NCBI RefSeq assembly: GCF_964340395.1
Contig: NC_135552.1
Coordinates: 317,001 to 381,000, forward strand
From: Glandiceps talaboti
Taxonomy: Eukaryota > Hemichordata > Enteropneusta > Spengelidae
Length of the DNA: 64,000 nucleotides
Reading direction: 5' to 3'
Each line of letters begins with the position of its first letter. The stretch's first letter is position 1. Shown here one piece after another: positions 11,258-23,199 of the stretch. A program made the translations under genes and the position numbers. The notes beneath the pieces are model-generated. The model saw only the letters and a program-made list of their open reading frames with translations, was not told where the DNA came from and did not search any database.

Positions 11258-13580
11258 ACTATAACCCTGTCCCGACACAAATTCTGATCCTGTTTCGATT
11301 CGGATCGAATTCAGTTCTCCTGTCCCCATATATGCCCATAAATCGGTTGTAAACCGATTTAGTTGAACCGGTTCGAAACTACCTCAGGGGGTGGTTTCGA
11401 TTCGGTTCAAAGTAAATCGGTTCGGAACAGGTTTAACTTGTCGTAGTTAGGACAGGAAAAACCGACGTAGAACCGATTTAACTTGAATCGGTTCAATGTC
11501 CATTACCCACAGCTGCGCACTTGAATCTTGACCTCCAGGTTAAATTTTGCAAGTTTAATACATTTGTACATGCTTTGTACGCCGACACCTTCACTTTGGA
11601 ATACAAGCAACCGGAGTACATGAAGTATTATCCAGCACAAGATGGCATCGCCTGAGCATGGAATGTTCAGCAATAAATGAGTGACAAAAACAACCACTTG
11701 ATTGCTATAAAAACCTTATTTATTATGGATTCATCAACACCTAAAAAGAAGTCTTTTTGCCAATTGCAAAATTTCTCAAATTGATAGACACTTCTTTCCC
11801 ATTTGGCGGTAGTTGTCACAACCATAATTAAGGTTAACCCCACGGCCCGGGCACGACTTTCTACTTGTTACATTACTAAAATTACTTACATGTCCCTATC
11901 ATTTCTCGGGTTTATAACATCCGATACAGTTTTAAGGATCATTTGAATCCAAAGTCAAGACGGGTTCGCTCTTGGGACACATCGAACAACAGAGAGATAA
12001 ACAACAGTGTGTGTACGACATGTCATGTGACTCTTGTTAACGAAAGTTAACGGGAAGAGCCGATCGTTCGATCGTACCGGCCACGTTTTATATGGTCGTC
12101 ACCCTAATTGGTTTTAACAGAATTTATGTGGAAAGACGTTGTCAAAAAGGTTCAAAGCTAGGCCGTGTTGCATGTCACGTTGGGATAGGCCCGACACACA
12201 GGCATTTGTTTCCCGAGTTATGGCTCAGATTATTTCTATCAGAATACAATAAAATGACGATAATATCGTTAATATTGACGTATTAAACCAACACTATATG
12301 AAAGGGGTAAAATTACACTTGTTTCTGTGATCGCGCAGTTTCACTAAATGCGAAGGAAGATGTCTTCCTTCGCATTTAGTGAAACTGCGCGATCACAGAA
12401 ACAAGTGTAATTTTACCCCTTTCATATAGTGTTGGTTTAATACGTCAATATTAACGATATTATCATCATTTTATTGTATTCTGATAGAAATAATCTGAGC
12501 CATAACTCGGGAAACAAATGCCTGTGGCCCGACATCGTGAAACTTACACGAATAACAATCCGGAAATTACCGATGCGATGTCACGCATTTGAGGTCAACT
12601 CTGAAGTCTCGAAGACAGCCTGGTTCAGCATGATTAGATCCGTTTATTGAGGTGAAAACAAAAAGACCGATCGTCAAAAATAATTATTCAACAATGGTTT
12701 TAGTTATTTTAGAGAGATTTGTACATTTTTTCATGTGATATTTGAAACACGTGAAAGCCGACAAGGTCAATGCTCATCGCCGTCATTGTGCAGTGCCTGT
12801 TTTAAAACTGAGTGTCGATATGCGGAAACGAGCGAATAAAACCACAGAAACAGCGTGAAGATTCTATAAAAAGTATGAGGACTGGTAAATACAATTTCCC
12901 GTTGAAAGAATGTTTTGCAGAGATAATAAAATGTTTTAAACTTTGAATGAATTTTGCTAGTTTAGTTTGCATACCGATGACGATGTAAATGGGTACATGA
13001 AATAGTAAGCGTTGCAATAGGACAAATCGTTCATGTTCCCAATTCCTATTAAAGAACTAAAACAAATGAATTACGTTTCTTATGGGCAGTAAGAGGTTGC
13101 AAAGGTGTACAAGTATCGATCAAAATTCCATATACACTTGTCAGCTGTTCTCGATCATCCTAAACTTCAATCATATTTATGTAAAATTAGGGCCAATATT
13201 ACGTCGCTATGCCCAAATCGATCGGGGCATTGCTTCACCCATAATATAGCAGTCAACATCCAAATGTCCCTTCCTCAAGCGACAAATAACTGTTCAGTTC
13301 TGGCAGCCCTCGCTTTGACGGATAACTTTGACAAGAAGTCAACGAGGTTATTTCCCGCGAAATCCTCCATGTTGATTGCGTGTCGTCATAGTAATGCACT
13401 GTGGCTACGTCATCAAATCAAGTAAACAGGATCAAATTTAACGTGTCGGGACAGTACACCAAACTGAATCGATTCAAATCCATTTCTAACATTTTGTATC
13501 ATAACTGAATTCGAACCGGTTTAACTGAATCGATTCAATTTGATTCGATTCGAAATCGATTCATATGGGGACAGGGCTTA
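11258..13580 (+). mobile_element. TIR element copy B (CCCTGTCCC ends) with nested MITE
   Basis: The left end reads TATAACCCTGTCCCGACAC. The right end, read inwards on the minus strand, is TATAAGCCCTGTCCCCATAT, so the two ends are inverted and similar. Next to the left end are repeats of AACCGATTTA and CGGTTC; next to the right end are GAATCGATTC repeats. The right two thirds match copy A (2101-3130) in inverted orientation. Frames at 12092-12286 and 13105-13425 are not recognisable as a transposase. The conserved TATAA at three of three visible termini suggests the target site or element end includes TATAA. Class: probable non-autonomous DNA transposon. Confidence 0.7.
12197..12526. mobile_element. 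Palindromic MITE, copy 1, with perfect 8-bp TSD
   Basis: A 330-bp foldback element: its two arms of about 165 bp are almost perfect reverse complements around position 12361. The ends are CACAGGCATTTGTTTCCCGA and its complement. It is flanked by GCCCGACA at 12189-12196 and again at 12527-12534, an exact 8-bp target-site duplication. Copy A of the host element lacks it at the corresponding place, which confirms insertion. 8-bp duplications are characteristic of hAT-type transposition, so a non-autonomous hAT-like MITE is the best guess. The near-perfect arms suggest it is young. Confidence 0.9.
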
Positions 13581-13604
13581 TATTAGTGAAATATAAGACA
13601 CCTT

Positions 13605-13810
13605 TAGCGAGTACAGAGCTTTCACCCAAATAACTCGGGCGTGATCAGCGTAATAAGTGCAATGGTGATATGTCATACTGAACTCTGAATGGAATAACCT
13701 GACAATAGATGGGTGGAAGGTGGTATCAACCATGACAAATGAGGGGCGGTTAGTGTTGTTTAATTTTAGACGACTCCCCTATTGTCTTAGCCCGGTGTTG
13801 GTATTTGACC
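13605..13810 (+). repeat. Dispersed repeat, partner of 24262-24480
   Basis: Both copies share CAGCGTAAT, ATCATACTG-like text, GAACTCTGAATGGAAT, CAATAGA, GATGGGT(A/G)GAAGGTGGTAT and a following GACC/GACTCCCCTAT tract in the same order. They are diverged with indels. No coding frame is shared. Probably two remnants of the same old transposable element. Confidence 0.6.
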
Positions 13811-14460
13811 ACCGAAATTCTGAACCATAAAACTTCGTTGTCTGCGCTCAAGCTCTTCCGAAGAGATTCTGAAGTACGCTATGTCTCAATACATTGTGCA
13901 GTGACCGTTGTTAACTTCATTTTGCATTACGCAGTCCCATAGGTGTAAGTAAATCCACCTCACCCATCTTCCATGTTTTGGACGAAAACATCTATGGTAA
14001 CAGATTTTGAAAACAGTATACCATTCTCATTCAGGTCAAGTCTCAATGCAATACACGTTCTCATGTGGACGTTTGATTAAGGGTCGTTACATAATACATG
14101 TATAAAGAGGATGTGATGTGTGTCTACAGTGAGTGTTTGTTTGGATTGTGACTTCCTGGCATGACCAACAACTGTCTCAACTTGGCACTTTGTGACGCAA
14201 ATACAGAAGACAGTATATGGCTTAGTTCCCTGTATTGAGAGGGCAACATTGGTCATGTCTGCGAAAGTTTAATCATGTTGTAACCATGGTAACATACCAT
14301 TCAAGTATAAGTTTATGCTCAGATAACTATTTTCTTATACTGTAGTTGTTTGAGGTTTATGCAATCTGTCTGGCCCTAAAATAGATTTTCAATTATAGAT
14401 CACATACGTTAATTTTGGGCGGAAACAGCCAACAAACGGGATTCAACAGTCTAGTCCAGT
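13811..14460. other. No gene seen
   Basis: AT-rich sequence without a recognisable gene, repeat structure or splice-bounded frame. Confidence 0.5.
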
Positions 14461-14936
14461 CGTGTAGTGTAGTGTAGTGTAGTGTAGTGTAGTGTAGTGT
14501 AGTGTAGTGTAGTGTATAGACTTGCCCAAGTCTCTAGGCTAATTATTCCCACTTTTTTAGAAAAAAAATCAAAACTTGCATCATCCTAACTCACCCTAAT
14601 CTAGTTTAATGAAAACAACCACCTAAGAAAAAAATCTGAAAAAAAATTCAGTCACGTTAAGGCTTGAGCAACATTGTAACTGCAGAAATTTTGAAAAAGA
14701 CTCAAAAAAATTTCTGGGTATAGAAATGGGAAAAGAAATAGTACCAACACATAACAAACGCAAAAAAAATCGACCAAGGGACTGGTTCCAGTCTATGTAG
14801 TACAGTATAGTATAGTCACAGACTAATGTCTGTGGTGTAGTATAGTATAGTATAGTAGAGTAGAGTAGAGTATAGTATAGCATGTATGTATGTATTAGGG
14901 GGAGTATAGTATAGTACGGTACAGTACAGTATACTA
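14461..14936. repeat. TGTAG pentanucleotide microsatellite and decayed TATAG relatives
   Basis: 14461-14515 is an uninterrupted (TGTAG)n run of about 11 units. From about 14795 to 14936 a related, impure (TATAG)n tract continues with TAGAG and TACAG variants. About 280 bp of A-rich sequence lies between the two tracts, suggesting an older longer array broken by an insertion. Confidence 0.8.
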
Positions 14937-14970
14937 TATTTTATTTGACATGAAATAATGTACGTATGAT

Positions 14971-15584
14971 ACGTTTAAATTTCTCGGGTCACTTATCTCA
15001 GAGGATTTAAAGTGGGAGAAAAATGTTGATCACATTGTAAAAAAGGCCCAACAACGCCTTTTCTTTCTACGCCGTTTAAAGAGCTTTGGTGTCAGTCAAG
15101 CTATTTTAAAGAAATTCTACCGGGCTGTGGTTGAGAGTGTTCTGACATTCTCAATCACAGTCTGGTATGGAAACACTACTCATAAGGATCGTGCTAAGTT
15201 AAATAGAATTGTGAGAACGGCATCACGTATTATTGGTATAGGACTTCCATCTCTTGAGTCACTTTTTAATTCACGCGTCACCAGGAAAACAAAATCTGTA
15301 ATTAAGGACATAAACCATCCAGCCCACACATTGTTCGAACTGCTGCCCTCTGGTACTCGATATAGATCAATCAAAACCAAAACAAATCGCTTCAAAAATA
15401 GTTTTTATCCTCTGTCAGTTCGTATTTTAAATGATTCGTAATTTGTCTTAGCGTTTTAGCGTATATGTACATATTTTCCACTTTTAATAGTTATTCATAT
15501 CCACACTGTTTGTGTTTTAACCGAGCTACGTATAACCAAAGCGAATTCCATTGTATAATTTTATACTTATACTTATGGCAATAA

Positions 15585-15616
<32 letters not shown>

Positions 15617-15617
15617 G
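14971..15617 (+). mobile_element. 5'-truncated non-LTR retrotransposon (LINE) with 3' tail
   Basis: An open frame of 156 codons from 14971 to the TAA at 15439-15441 encodes the region downstream of the reverse-transcriptase catalytic core. Recognisable landmarks are FKFLGSLISEDLKWEKN, the QQRLFFLRRLKSFGVS block, the W-Y-G block and LPSGTRYRSIKTKTNRFKNS near the end. This arrangement is typical of the C-terminus of CR1/L2-like ORF2. A short 3' UTR follows with AATAAAG and a (TAA)n tail at 15588-15617. Catalytic motifs are missing because of 5' truncation, so it cannot move itself. The intact frame suggests fairly recent insertion. Confidence 0.85.
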
Positions 15618-16750
15618 TAAGAAATACATTATCTAGCGTCAAAAACATACAGACGATAGTAGCCGGCTGTAACTTAAGATCGCAAAAAGAGTGTCGAAAT
15701 CGGAACCTTTCCAGTTCCGACTAATTCCAAACGGCCAAAGTCTCTTTCCTTCATTTTAGCAAGGTTGACAAGTTCGTAGAACATGAAGATGAATACTTAT
15801 CATCCTGATGGGTGTATATCTGTAGCCATGAACTATTGTATGATTTTATCAGGAGTACTAATACATTCGTCCTATTAATCAAAGTGGCATTGACATCGCT
15901 AGGAATTTTTTCAAGTTATCCAATTTGAACTTTAGTATGTAACTTTTTGAAACACTTGCGTGATTGTCATTAGTGTGCTAGATGAATTTTCGTTTATATA
16001 AATCATTACTTCTATGAAACATTTTTCTTCAGTGTGAACTTGTCAAAATAATCCACCAGATAACATGTAAACATTTCTAGAACTCAGTACTCCTTTGGGA
16101 TTTACTGTATAAAAGTAATTATGTAAACATCGGTAACATGCATGCAAATCTTGGTTGACCTTGCAGTATAGTATACATTACGCGTCTTCTGTAAACTTGT
16201 TGTTACTATACTAATGTTACTCTGTAATGTTACAAGACGTTGTTGCATAGTGTCGACACCGTCAAACTTACATTCAAACATTCCAACACTGAAACTATTT
16301 AAATGATCAGCTATCACTGCTCCTTTTGAGTCATCTTGTACATTTTTTGTAACGTCCATGCCTAAAACCTGTGTTTATGACACAATTGAAGCTTGTAAGT
16401 TGTACAAACACCGTGAGCCTATGCTACGTGTACGTGAATCTGGATAATTTCATTTATTGCACATGCGCAATGAACAAAGAACGTCTTCCAAGGTCTTGCA
16501 TGTCATGGGTCATGAAACGCATTACCATTACGGAGTCGGTCATTTCCCCGATGATACAATTGATTTAAGCTAAAAACTGGTCAAGAATTTTTTGGGGGAA
16601 TGCAATATGACTTTTACCAATTTTAAACATAATTTTGAAATCGATAGAAATATTCTGAGCGATTACATTGCAGCAAAATGTACCGCGACGGCATTATAAC
16701 TTCGAGCCCTGTCCCTCAAACCTCAACGACACATGCTGCTCCAACGTAAC

Positions 16751-16766
16751 GGGGGGGGGGGGGGGG
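16751..16766. repeat. Poly-G run
   Basis: Sixteen consecutive G residues end one base short of the target-site duplication of MITE copy 2. A poly-C run of about 13 residues occurs at 3384-3396. Such runs can form G-quadruplex-like structures and are prone to length error in sequencing. Confidence 0.8.
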
Positions 16767-16774
16767 TGTTGTAG

Positions 16775-17072
16775 CACAGGCATTTGTTTCCCGAGTTTAT
16801 GGCTCAGAATATTTCTATCAGAATACAATAAAATGACGATAATATCGTTAATATTGACGTATTAAACCAACACTATATGAAAGGGGTAAAATTACACTTG
16901 TTTCTGTGATCGCACAGTTTCACTCAATGCGAAGGAATTGAAGACACAAGTGTAATTTTACCCCTTTCATATAGTGTTGGTTTAATACGTCAATATTAAC
17001 GATATTATCGTCATTTTATTGTATTCTGATAAAAATATTCTGAGCCATAAACTCGGGAAACAAATGCCTGTG
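16775..17072. mobile_element. Palindromic MITE, copy 2, 8-bp TSD
   Basis: 298 bp of the same family as 12197-12526, with ends CACAGGCATTTG and CAAATGCCTGTG. Flanks are TGTTGTAG (16767-16774) and GGTTGTAG (17073-17080), an 8-bp duplication with one mismatch. The centre is asymmetric: the right arm lacks about 30 bp of the stem, so the palindrome now has an interrupted loop. Confidence 0.88.
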
Positions 17073-17519
17073 GGTTGTAGACTCCATGAGGAACGTTTGA
17101 TGTTCGTTCGAACCTTACAATCTTGCTTTTGAACTCAGGGGTTGGTGGAAACAAAACAATTTTTTTTTCTGATGTCGGAGCTGCATATTAGGGTCGGTCG
17201 GGAGATGAGAAACAAAAAAATAAATAGGGCCACCCTAATGCTCTCTCTACGTAAGAAGGCATCACATCATCGCGTCAGTCCAACATGTCCAAGATTGGGA
17301 CGCACCCTTTTTGATCGACACTTGACGACCGGCCGTGCTCATGATTGAATACGCGCCACTCACTGTGACTATCTCTCTGTGTCAGCTGGGCTTAGTAATT
17401 CTTGATTTTCCCAGCTACGTATATCGTTTTGAATACTAAACATACATATTACGACTTTTTGATATATATCTGAATATGTGATAGATATTAATCAACATTT
17501 TCATGAATTTTGAACAGAT

Positions 17520-18170
17520 TTGTTGAGTCTTGAAAATTACCGTAGCAGAGATCATATCATGTCACAGGTCATTATCTAGTACGGCACAGTAACATCGCAA
17601 TTTCTAGATTTTGCAAGCGAAATTTAAAAAATCAAAACCATACGATTTTAGAAGAGATTCAAAGGGTTCAAAATTTCAAAATTTTATCGTAAGTAACGAA
17701 AAGATACAAATGTTGAACCAACGGATTGTAGGGGTCCGAACCTGATATTGAAATCCGAATAACTATGAGACTTCCCATAGAAAAACAATGGCCGTGTTAT
17801 TTGTATGATTAGGAAACTTCGCTCAGGTTCATTTTTTTCAATGTGCACCAATATGTCTGAAACTTCGTAAGTAGCACCCTAAAGGTTTTTTCTAAAAATC
17901 CCATGGTTTTATAGATTTTTTAATTGTTTGCAATTTTTATGTTAATGTTGAAAAAAATTTACACACCGCCGGTACATTTTACCATACACCTGCATAAATA
18001 AATAGTGTCCTCTAACTTCATTATTATGTGAGTAATTTGCGCAATACAGACTGACTTCGCCTTTGCTTTCACAAAAAATAATCTTTAATTTTATCTAATG
18101 TTTGTGGTAAATAAGGCGAGAATTTTGAAATATTACGAAAATTTCACCCACAAAAATAAAGCTATTTACA
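17520..18170 (+). repeat. Dispersed repeat, direct partner of 28100-28750
   Basis: Over about 650 bp the two copies share co-linear text such as ACGATTTTAGAAGAGATTCA, AAAATTTTATCG, CCCATAGAAAAACAATGGCC and TTGCTTTCACAAAAA. Divergence is clearly visible, with several indels, so this is an old duplication or transposon. It sits next to the inverted block pair (15735-17350 / 28765-29430), so the two loci share two adjacent modules in different relative orientation. Confidence 0.65.
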
Positions 18171-18580
18171 AAAATTACAGGTCAATGATGTGTTTCACGT
18201 ATGTTCACCATAGTCGGTGCGCTTGCTTTCAGAAAAAAAATCGACATTCTTTTCACTAAACTTTGCAACATTGTATAATCAATCGATATTGTAGCTGCCA
18301 ATCAAATACTACTCCCTATAAATGCTTCGCGGAAAAGCAAGACAAAAATTGACCCGTGTTGGTTGGACTGTTGTAAATTGTGCATCTGAAAGAGAAGTTG
18401 AGATTTTGTGATTTTCGGTCATCCGAACTTGAATTTTTGTAACCATGGCGAGGTAAAATTGCTAAAAAGACGATTTATTGCAAATATTGGGACACAGGGT
18501 GCGGTAATTCTTTAGTTAACAGCATGTCTGGAAAGTCCAGCTTCATGGCTAGAAGTTTGCAGGACGGAGGGGGAAGGTAC
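18171..18580. other. No gene seen
   Basis: A short ATG at 18446 is followed by AG|GTAAAA, which could be a tiny first exon (CCATGGCGAG), but nothing downstream supports it. Confidence 0.4.
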
Positions 18581-20322
18581 GACTCACTCCGTATGTAATT
18601 CAAGCAGGACTAGGCTACAACATGACTAAAATTTTCAAACATAATAATAATAACTTTATTAAGCAACTGCATTATCTGTGAACACAGTATGGCAAACAAC
18701 AACAAGAACAAGAAAGAACAAATAATAAACTAAACATAGTACATGCTGTATGTGATGACCCTACATCGAATCGAAGGGACGGTTCCCGGTGTGATGATTT
18801 GTTGTATGTAACTCGGCACAATCAAAGCCATTTTTTCATTGTCCACTGGTCAAAATTATTTACTCCTGCAGTGGTTGTAGGTTCACTAAGTTGATGATCG
18901 TTCCTAAGCAAGCCATAGCAACGAAAACACCCCTGCTGTGCAACGCCCACCTACAACAACGTTAGAGTTATACTTCCATGGTTAGAGCGACCTTGTTTTC
19001 CTATCATACTAATGATGGTACAGCAAAGAGTATCGTACATGCGGGGCGTACATGTATCTTGTGTTAGAAAGTATTGATTCACCATCGTGGGGGAAACATT
19101 TTCAACATTTCACAATTCCCTTTCCACTGGCAAGTATGACAATGTTAAGCTACGGCCTCTTGATACAAATTATTATTAGTATAGTGTATCCTTACACCAG
19201 AAAGAACATTTACTGATCCATGAAAAAGAATCTGCACTCATGTCGACGACAATGTCACAGATTGTAAGAAAAATAAGATAGTTTACACTGCACTGTATTA
19301 AACAAACTCTTTTTATTTGTTGTAGCATAGCTCTCTATTGTCTATGGTTGTAGCAAAAGCTCACGACGCGAATGAACGGCAAACAGAAAACACAAACAAA
19401 GGCTGTAATCATGGAGATAAAAGCAGAATGTAATCTACCGCTTTGGCGGTTTGCTTTGGCGGTCTATAAACACACGCCTATATAACTAAACATGAATCAG
19501 TTGCCACATTTAGTAGTATTGTATCATCCACAATATAGATTAAAATGAGATTAATACAGTAATCCTCCGAGACAGCAAGGCCCAACACAATCCCACAAGT
19601 CTACGAGCCCACTGGAAAGATAAACAACGAGATGGCCCGACACAAGCCCACACATAGTATTCACTCACTTAGCTGTAAGCTGTAAGTGTGCGCGCAACGT
19701 TGTATCATGGACCAATGTTGGAAATTTTGATTTAACTTCAAGAGAGCGGGCGATTTTCACAACTACGATTTGGCAGAGTTGTGGACGTGATTGAAGGAGA
19801 CATTGACGATGAAGTGAAGGTGAGTGAATATAGATAGATGTTTCCATTACTCACGGACACCTTCAGTGTCCATTGGCAGTTTTAAAATCTTGTCTGTTTT
19901 ACTATGTGTTTCTTCACGGTCATGTTCACTGCGAGATAGGAGTATTGATTGTATCACAAAACAAAAGACAACGAACAGCGTTTGATACGTGTATGAACGT
20001 CTGCGTTATGATCTTGATGGGTTTTGTACATAGTAATGAATGTATAAGGTAGATAACTTGATAATGATAGGCGGGGGCTGAGAGCGAGAGTCTGTCTAGT
20101 TCCTGACAATGTTTATAGTTCCCGTTCAAACATGTATGGTTCGACCAAGTCCTGCTTGCATGCGGAGTAATCCGGGACTCGATTCTGACAATTGTCAGAG
20201 TCAAGTCAGTAATACAGACTCGTGCACCGTCATGGAAGCAGGACTAGGTTCGACCATATTTCGATGTAACACTACGTAATTATCCATTTCATATCTAGTC
20301 CTGCTTGCAAACGGAGTGAGTC
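18581..20322. other. Segment bounded by ~30-bp inverted repeats
   Basis: GACTCACTCCGT...CAAGCAGGACTAG at 18581-18612 is the reverse complement of CTAGTCCTGCTTG...ACGGAGTGAGTC at 20295-20322. Two more partial copies lie at about 20152-20178 and 20232-20250. The 1.7 kb inside has no recognisable transposase; minus-strand frames 19665-19847 and 19926-20204 match nothing I know. It could be a non-autonomous TIR transposon or simply scattered copies of a short repeat. Confidence 0.45.
18640..18760 (-). mobile_element. LINE 3' end remnant
   Basis: Read on the minus strand the segment ends in AATAAAGTTATTATTATTATG, the 3' terminus pattern of the CR1/L2-like LINEs elsewhere in the window (15585, 45070). 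Only the tail and a short 3' UTR are recognisable. Confidence 0.5.
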
Positions 20323-20480
20323 ATCCCTTTTGGTGAGGGTCATATCGAAGAGTCTATCTTAGCGATATCGCTATTTCTGGATCTTGTAAATACCACTAAA
20401 TAACCATTATAGAATGGAATAGTAGCTCACAAGTGACTGTGATTCAAGTGTTAGCCCAAGGTAGTTAGCACAGACAAACA

Positions 20481-20690
20481 ACAATCAATCAATGTTTATT
20501 GCATAACATCACAGTATCGTTATTTTGCGGGTCGACAGGCCTAACTGCGGATCGATTTGTGGGTTGTTCAAAAACGACAATTATTTATATAAAATCAACC
20601 AAAACATATATAAGTTTACAAAAAGATAAGGACAAATGAATACATATACACATTAAATAATCTGTATGAGCAAATAAGTATTCAGTCAAT
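20481..20690 (-). mobile_element. LINE 3' end remnant with TTGA tail
   Basis: On the minus strand the segment finishes GCAATAAACATTGATTGATTG, i.e. a polyadenylation-like AATAAA followed by a short (TTGA)n tail. This is a common end type of non-LTR elements. The inner part has no open frame. The 5' limit is a guess. Confidence 0.45.
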
Positions 20691-20969
20691 ACTATGGTGA
20701 TCAACCTCACTATGGTGATGATTAATTTTTTTAGTATTATAGTAATGACATGGATAGAATACAGTACAGGGAGCTCTGTTGTGACAATAATAGAGACAAA
20801 ATTACTGGATGTACTGATTATTCAATTATTCATTATTCACTTTCAAGATTGTGGCTGTTCCACTATTCCTTTCTGTTCCTCAGTGATGTAACTATGGCCT
20901 AACTACTGGTTGTCATCTTAATGTGGTCAGGGTAGTGTGTGGGAGCCATTGAAACTAGTCTGACTAATT

Positions 20970-22650
20970 AGTCCCCGTCGGACGAAGTCCGGGACGGGGA
21001 CTTACGGATTGGGTCCCGTCTGTCCGTCCGTCCATCCGCAGCCGTTTCTTGGAGATACCTGGACCGATTTTTTTCAAACTTGGGACAGGGGCATAATACA
21101 ATTGCATACATATGCACGTCAATTTGTTTCATGATACGATCAAATATGGCCACCTAGCAGCCATTTGTTTGCAAATTTTCCCTGTCTAAAGCCATAACTC
21201 ATACATGCTTGAACAGATCTCATTCAAAGTTGGTATTATGACAGTGTTCTATGACATACATGTGCACATTCATTGTTGTCATGATACGATCCAATATGGC
21301 CACCTAGCAGCCATTTTGTTTGTGAATTTTCCATGACCAAAGCCATAACTCGGACATGCTTGAACAGATCTCAAAGTTGGTATTAAGACAGTGTTCTATG
21401 ACATACATGTGCATATCCATTTGTTGTCATGATACGAGCCAATATGGCCGCCTGGCAGCCATTTTGTTTGTGAATTTTCCATGTCCAAAGCCATAACTCG
21501 GACATGCTTGAACTGATCTCATTCAAAGTTGGTATTAGGACAGTGTTCTATGACATACATGTGCACATTCATTGTTGTCATGATACGATCCAACATGGCC
21601 ACCTGGCAGCCATTTTGTTTGCGATTTTTCTATGTCCAAAGCCACAACTCAGACATGCTTGAACAGATCTCATTCAAAGTTGGTATTAGGACAGTGTTTT
21701 ATGACATACATGTGCATATCCATTTTTGTTATGATTCGATCCCCCATACCCAACCCATCCTTTATTAGTCCCCACCGGACGAAGTCCGGGACGGGGACAT
21801 GGATTGGGTTCCGTCTGTCCGTCCGTCCGTCCGTCCGCAGCCGTTTCTTGGAGATGCCTGGACCGATTTTTTTCAAACTTGGTACAGGGGCAACATACAA
21901 TGGCATACATATGCACGTCAATTTGTTTCATGATACGATCCAATATGGCCGCCTAGCAGCCATTTTGTTTGCGAATTTTCCCTGTCTAAAGCCATAACTC
22001 AGACATGCTTTAACAGATCTCATTCAAAGTTGGTATTAGGACAGTGTTCTATGACATACATGTGCATATTCATTGTTGTCATGATACGATCCAATATGGC
22101 CGCCTAGCAGCCATTTTGTTTGTGAATTTTCATGTCCAAAGCCATAACTCAGACATGCTTGAACAGATCTCATTCAAAGTTGGTATTAGGACAGTGTTCT
22201 ATGACATACATGTGCATATCCATTTTCATTGTGATATGATCCAATATGGCTGCCTGGTAGCCATTTTGTTTGCGAATTTTCATGTCCAAAGCCATAACTC
22301 AGACATGCTTGAACAGATCTCATTCAAAGTTGGTATTAGGACAGCGTTCTATGACATACATGTGCATCTCCATTTTCGTCGTGATACGATCCAATATGGC
22401 TGCCTGGCAGCCATTTTGTTTGTGAATTTTCCATGTCCAAAGCCATAACTCAGACTCCATTTTCATCGTGATATGATCCCCCATACCCAACCAATCCTTT
22501 ATTGTTGGAGGCATATTACATGTCCAACAAGCACACACAACATATCTAAGTCTGTTTGTTTTAGGTTCACAAATGTTGTTGCATGATCAGAGTAGTGATA
22601 ATTCCTTAAAACCCAATTATAGCGGGGACTATGTCATTCTCAATGACTTG
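20970..22650 (+). mobile_element. Hairpin family 1 element, copy 1 (with a second head inside)
   Basis: The element opens with a strong hairpin at 20970-21002: arms AGTCCCCGTCGGAC and GTCCGGGACGGGGACT around a GAA loop. It continues with a CCGTCTGTCCGTCCGT microsatellite and a core CTTGGAGATACCTGGACCG then TTTTTTTCAAACTTGG. An array of ~150-bp subrepeats follows (landmarks CATGCTTGAACAGATCTC, ATGACATACATGTGCA, GATCCAATATGG, GCAGCCATTTTG). The end is a unique tail with TAGCGGGGACTATGTC near 22622, whose CGGGGAC is inverted relative to GTCCCCG at the head. A second complete head starts at 21764 in the same orientation, so this is a tandem or nested pair. No transposase or RT frame is present; the translated frames are by-products of the repeats. 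Confidence 0.85.
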
Positions 22651-23199
22651 TCAAATTGACATATGCATCAGGACCTCGGAAAATATTGACCTTCATCTTC
22701 AAGGTCAAATAACCACATTATTGTTAATGCTTATGTATATGTCTTATTAGCATGGACCAATTTCAACCAAACATGGTGCAAATTTCAGGTAGTGTAGTGT
22801 CAATAACTAAAGATAAAAAAATCTTGTCATCAAGATCCTGTAGCATATACTACATGTATATATGGAAGTTGTTGTCCAAAATAAAAACTATAATAATGAT
22901 GATAATAAAGTTTCTATATTGTATTACATACCTCCATTTTTCCATAACCTACATTGGAAATTGTGTATTATAAGTCATTCCCCCAGTTCAAGAAAAAAAA
23001 TCATTTCTTTATTTTACAACATTTTAACATTAGCCATGGCTTATAATTTGATTGTTACGCTACTATTTCACTATTCATATACCTGGGGGGAGGGGAGGAA
23101 CTAGATATTCGACGAAGACTTGTTCCCCAAAGTTATGCTTCTCTTTATATCTTCACCCATGACTTTGAATTGAATTTCCATGTTCAATATTTTGGTTCT
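22651..23199. other. No gene seen
   Basis: AT-rich sequence. Overlapping frames at 22752-23104 are low complexity with no domain. Confidence 0.5.

Larger units (their letters stand above)
15735..17350 (+). repeat. Dispersed block, inverted partner of 28765-29430
   Basis: Two landmarks are shared in inverted order with 28765-29430. The first is 15735-15840 (CCTTCATTTTAGCAAGGTTGACAAG-type text and CATCAGGATGATAAG on the complement). The second is 17085-17230 (GGAACGTTTGATGTTCGTTCGAACC-type text, GCAGCTCCGAC on the complement, GGAGATGAGAAAC). The present copy is longer because it contains a MITE and other sequence. A third scrap of the same GAGATGAGAAACAAAAA text is at 31328. No coding content is recognised. 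Confidence 0.55.
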
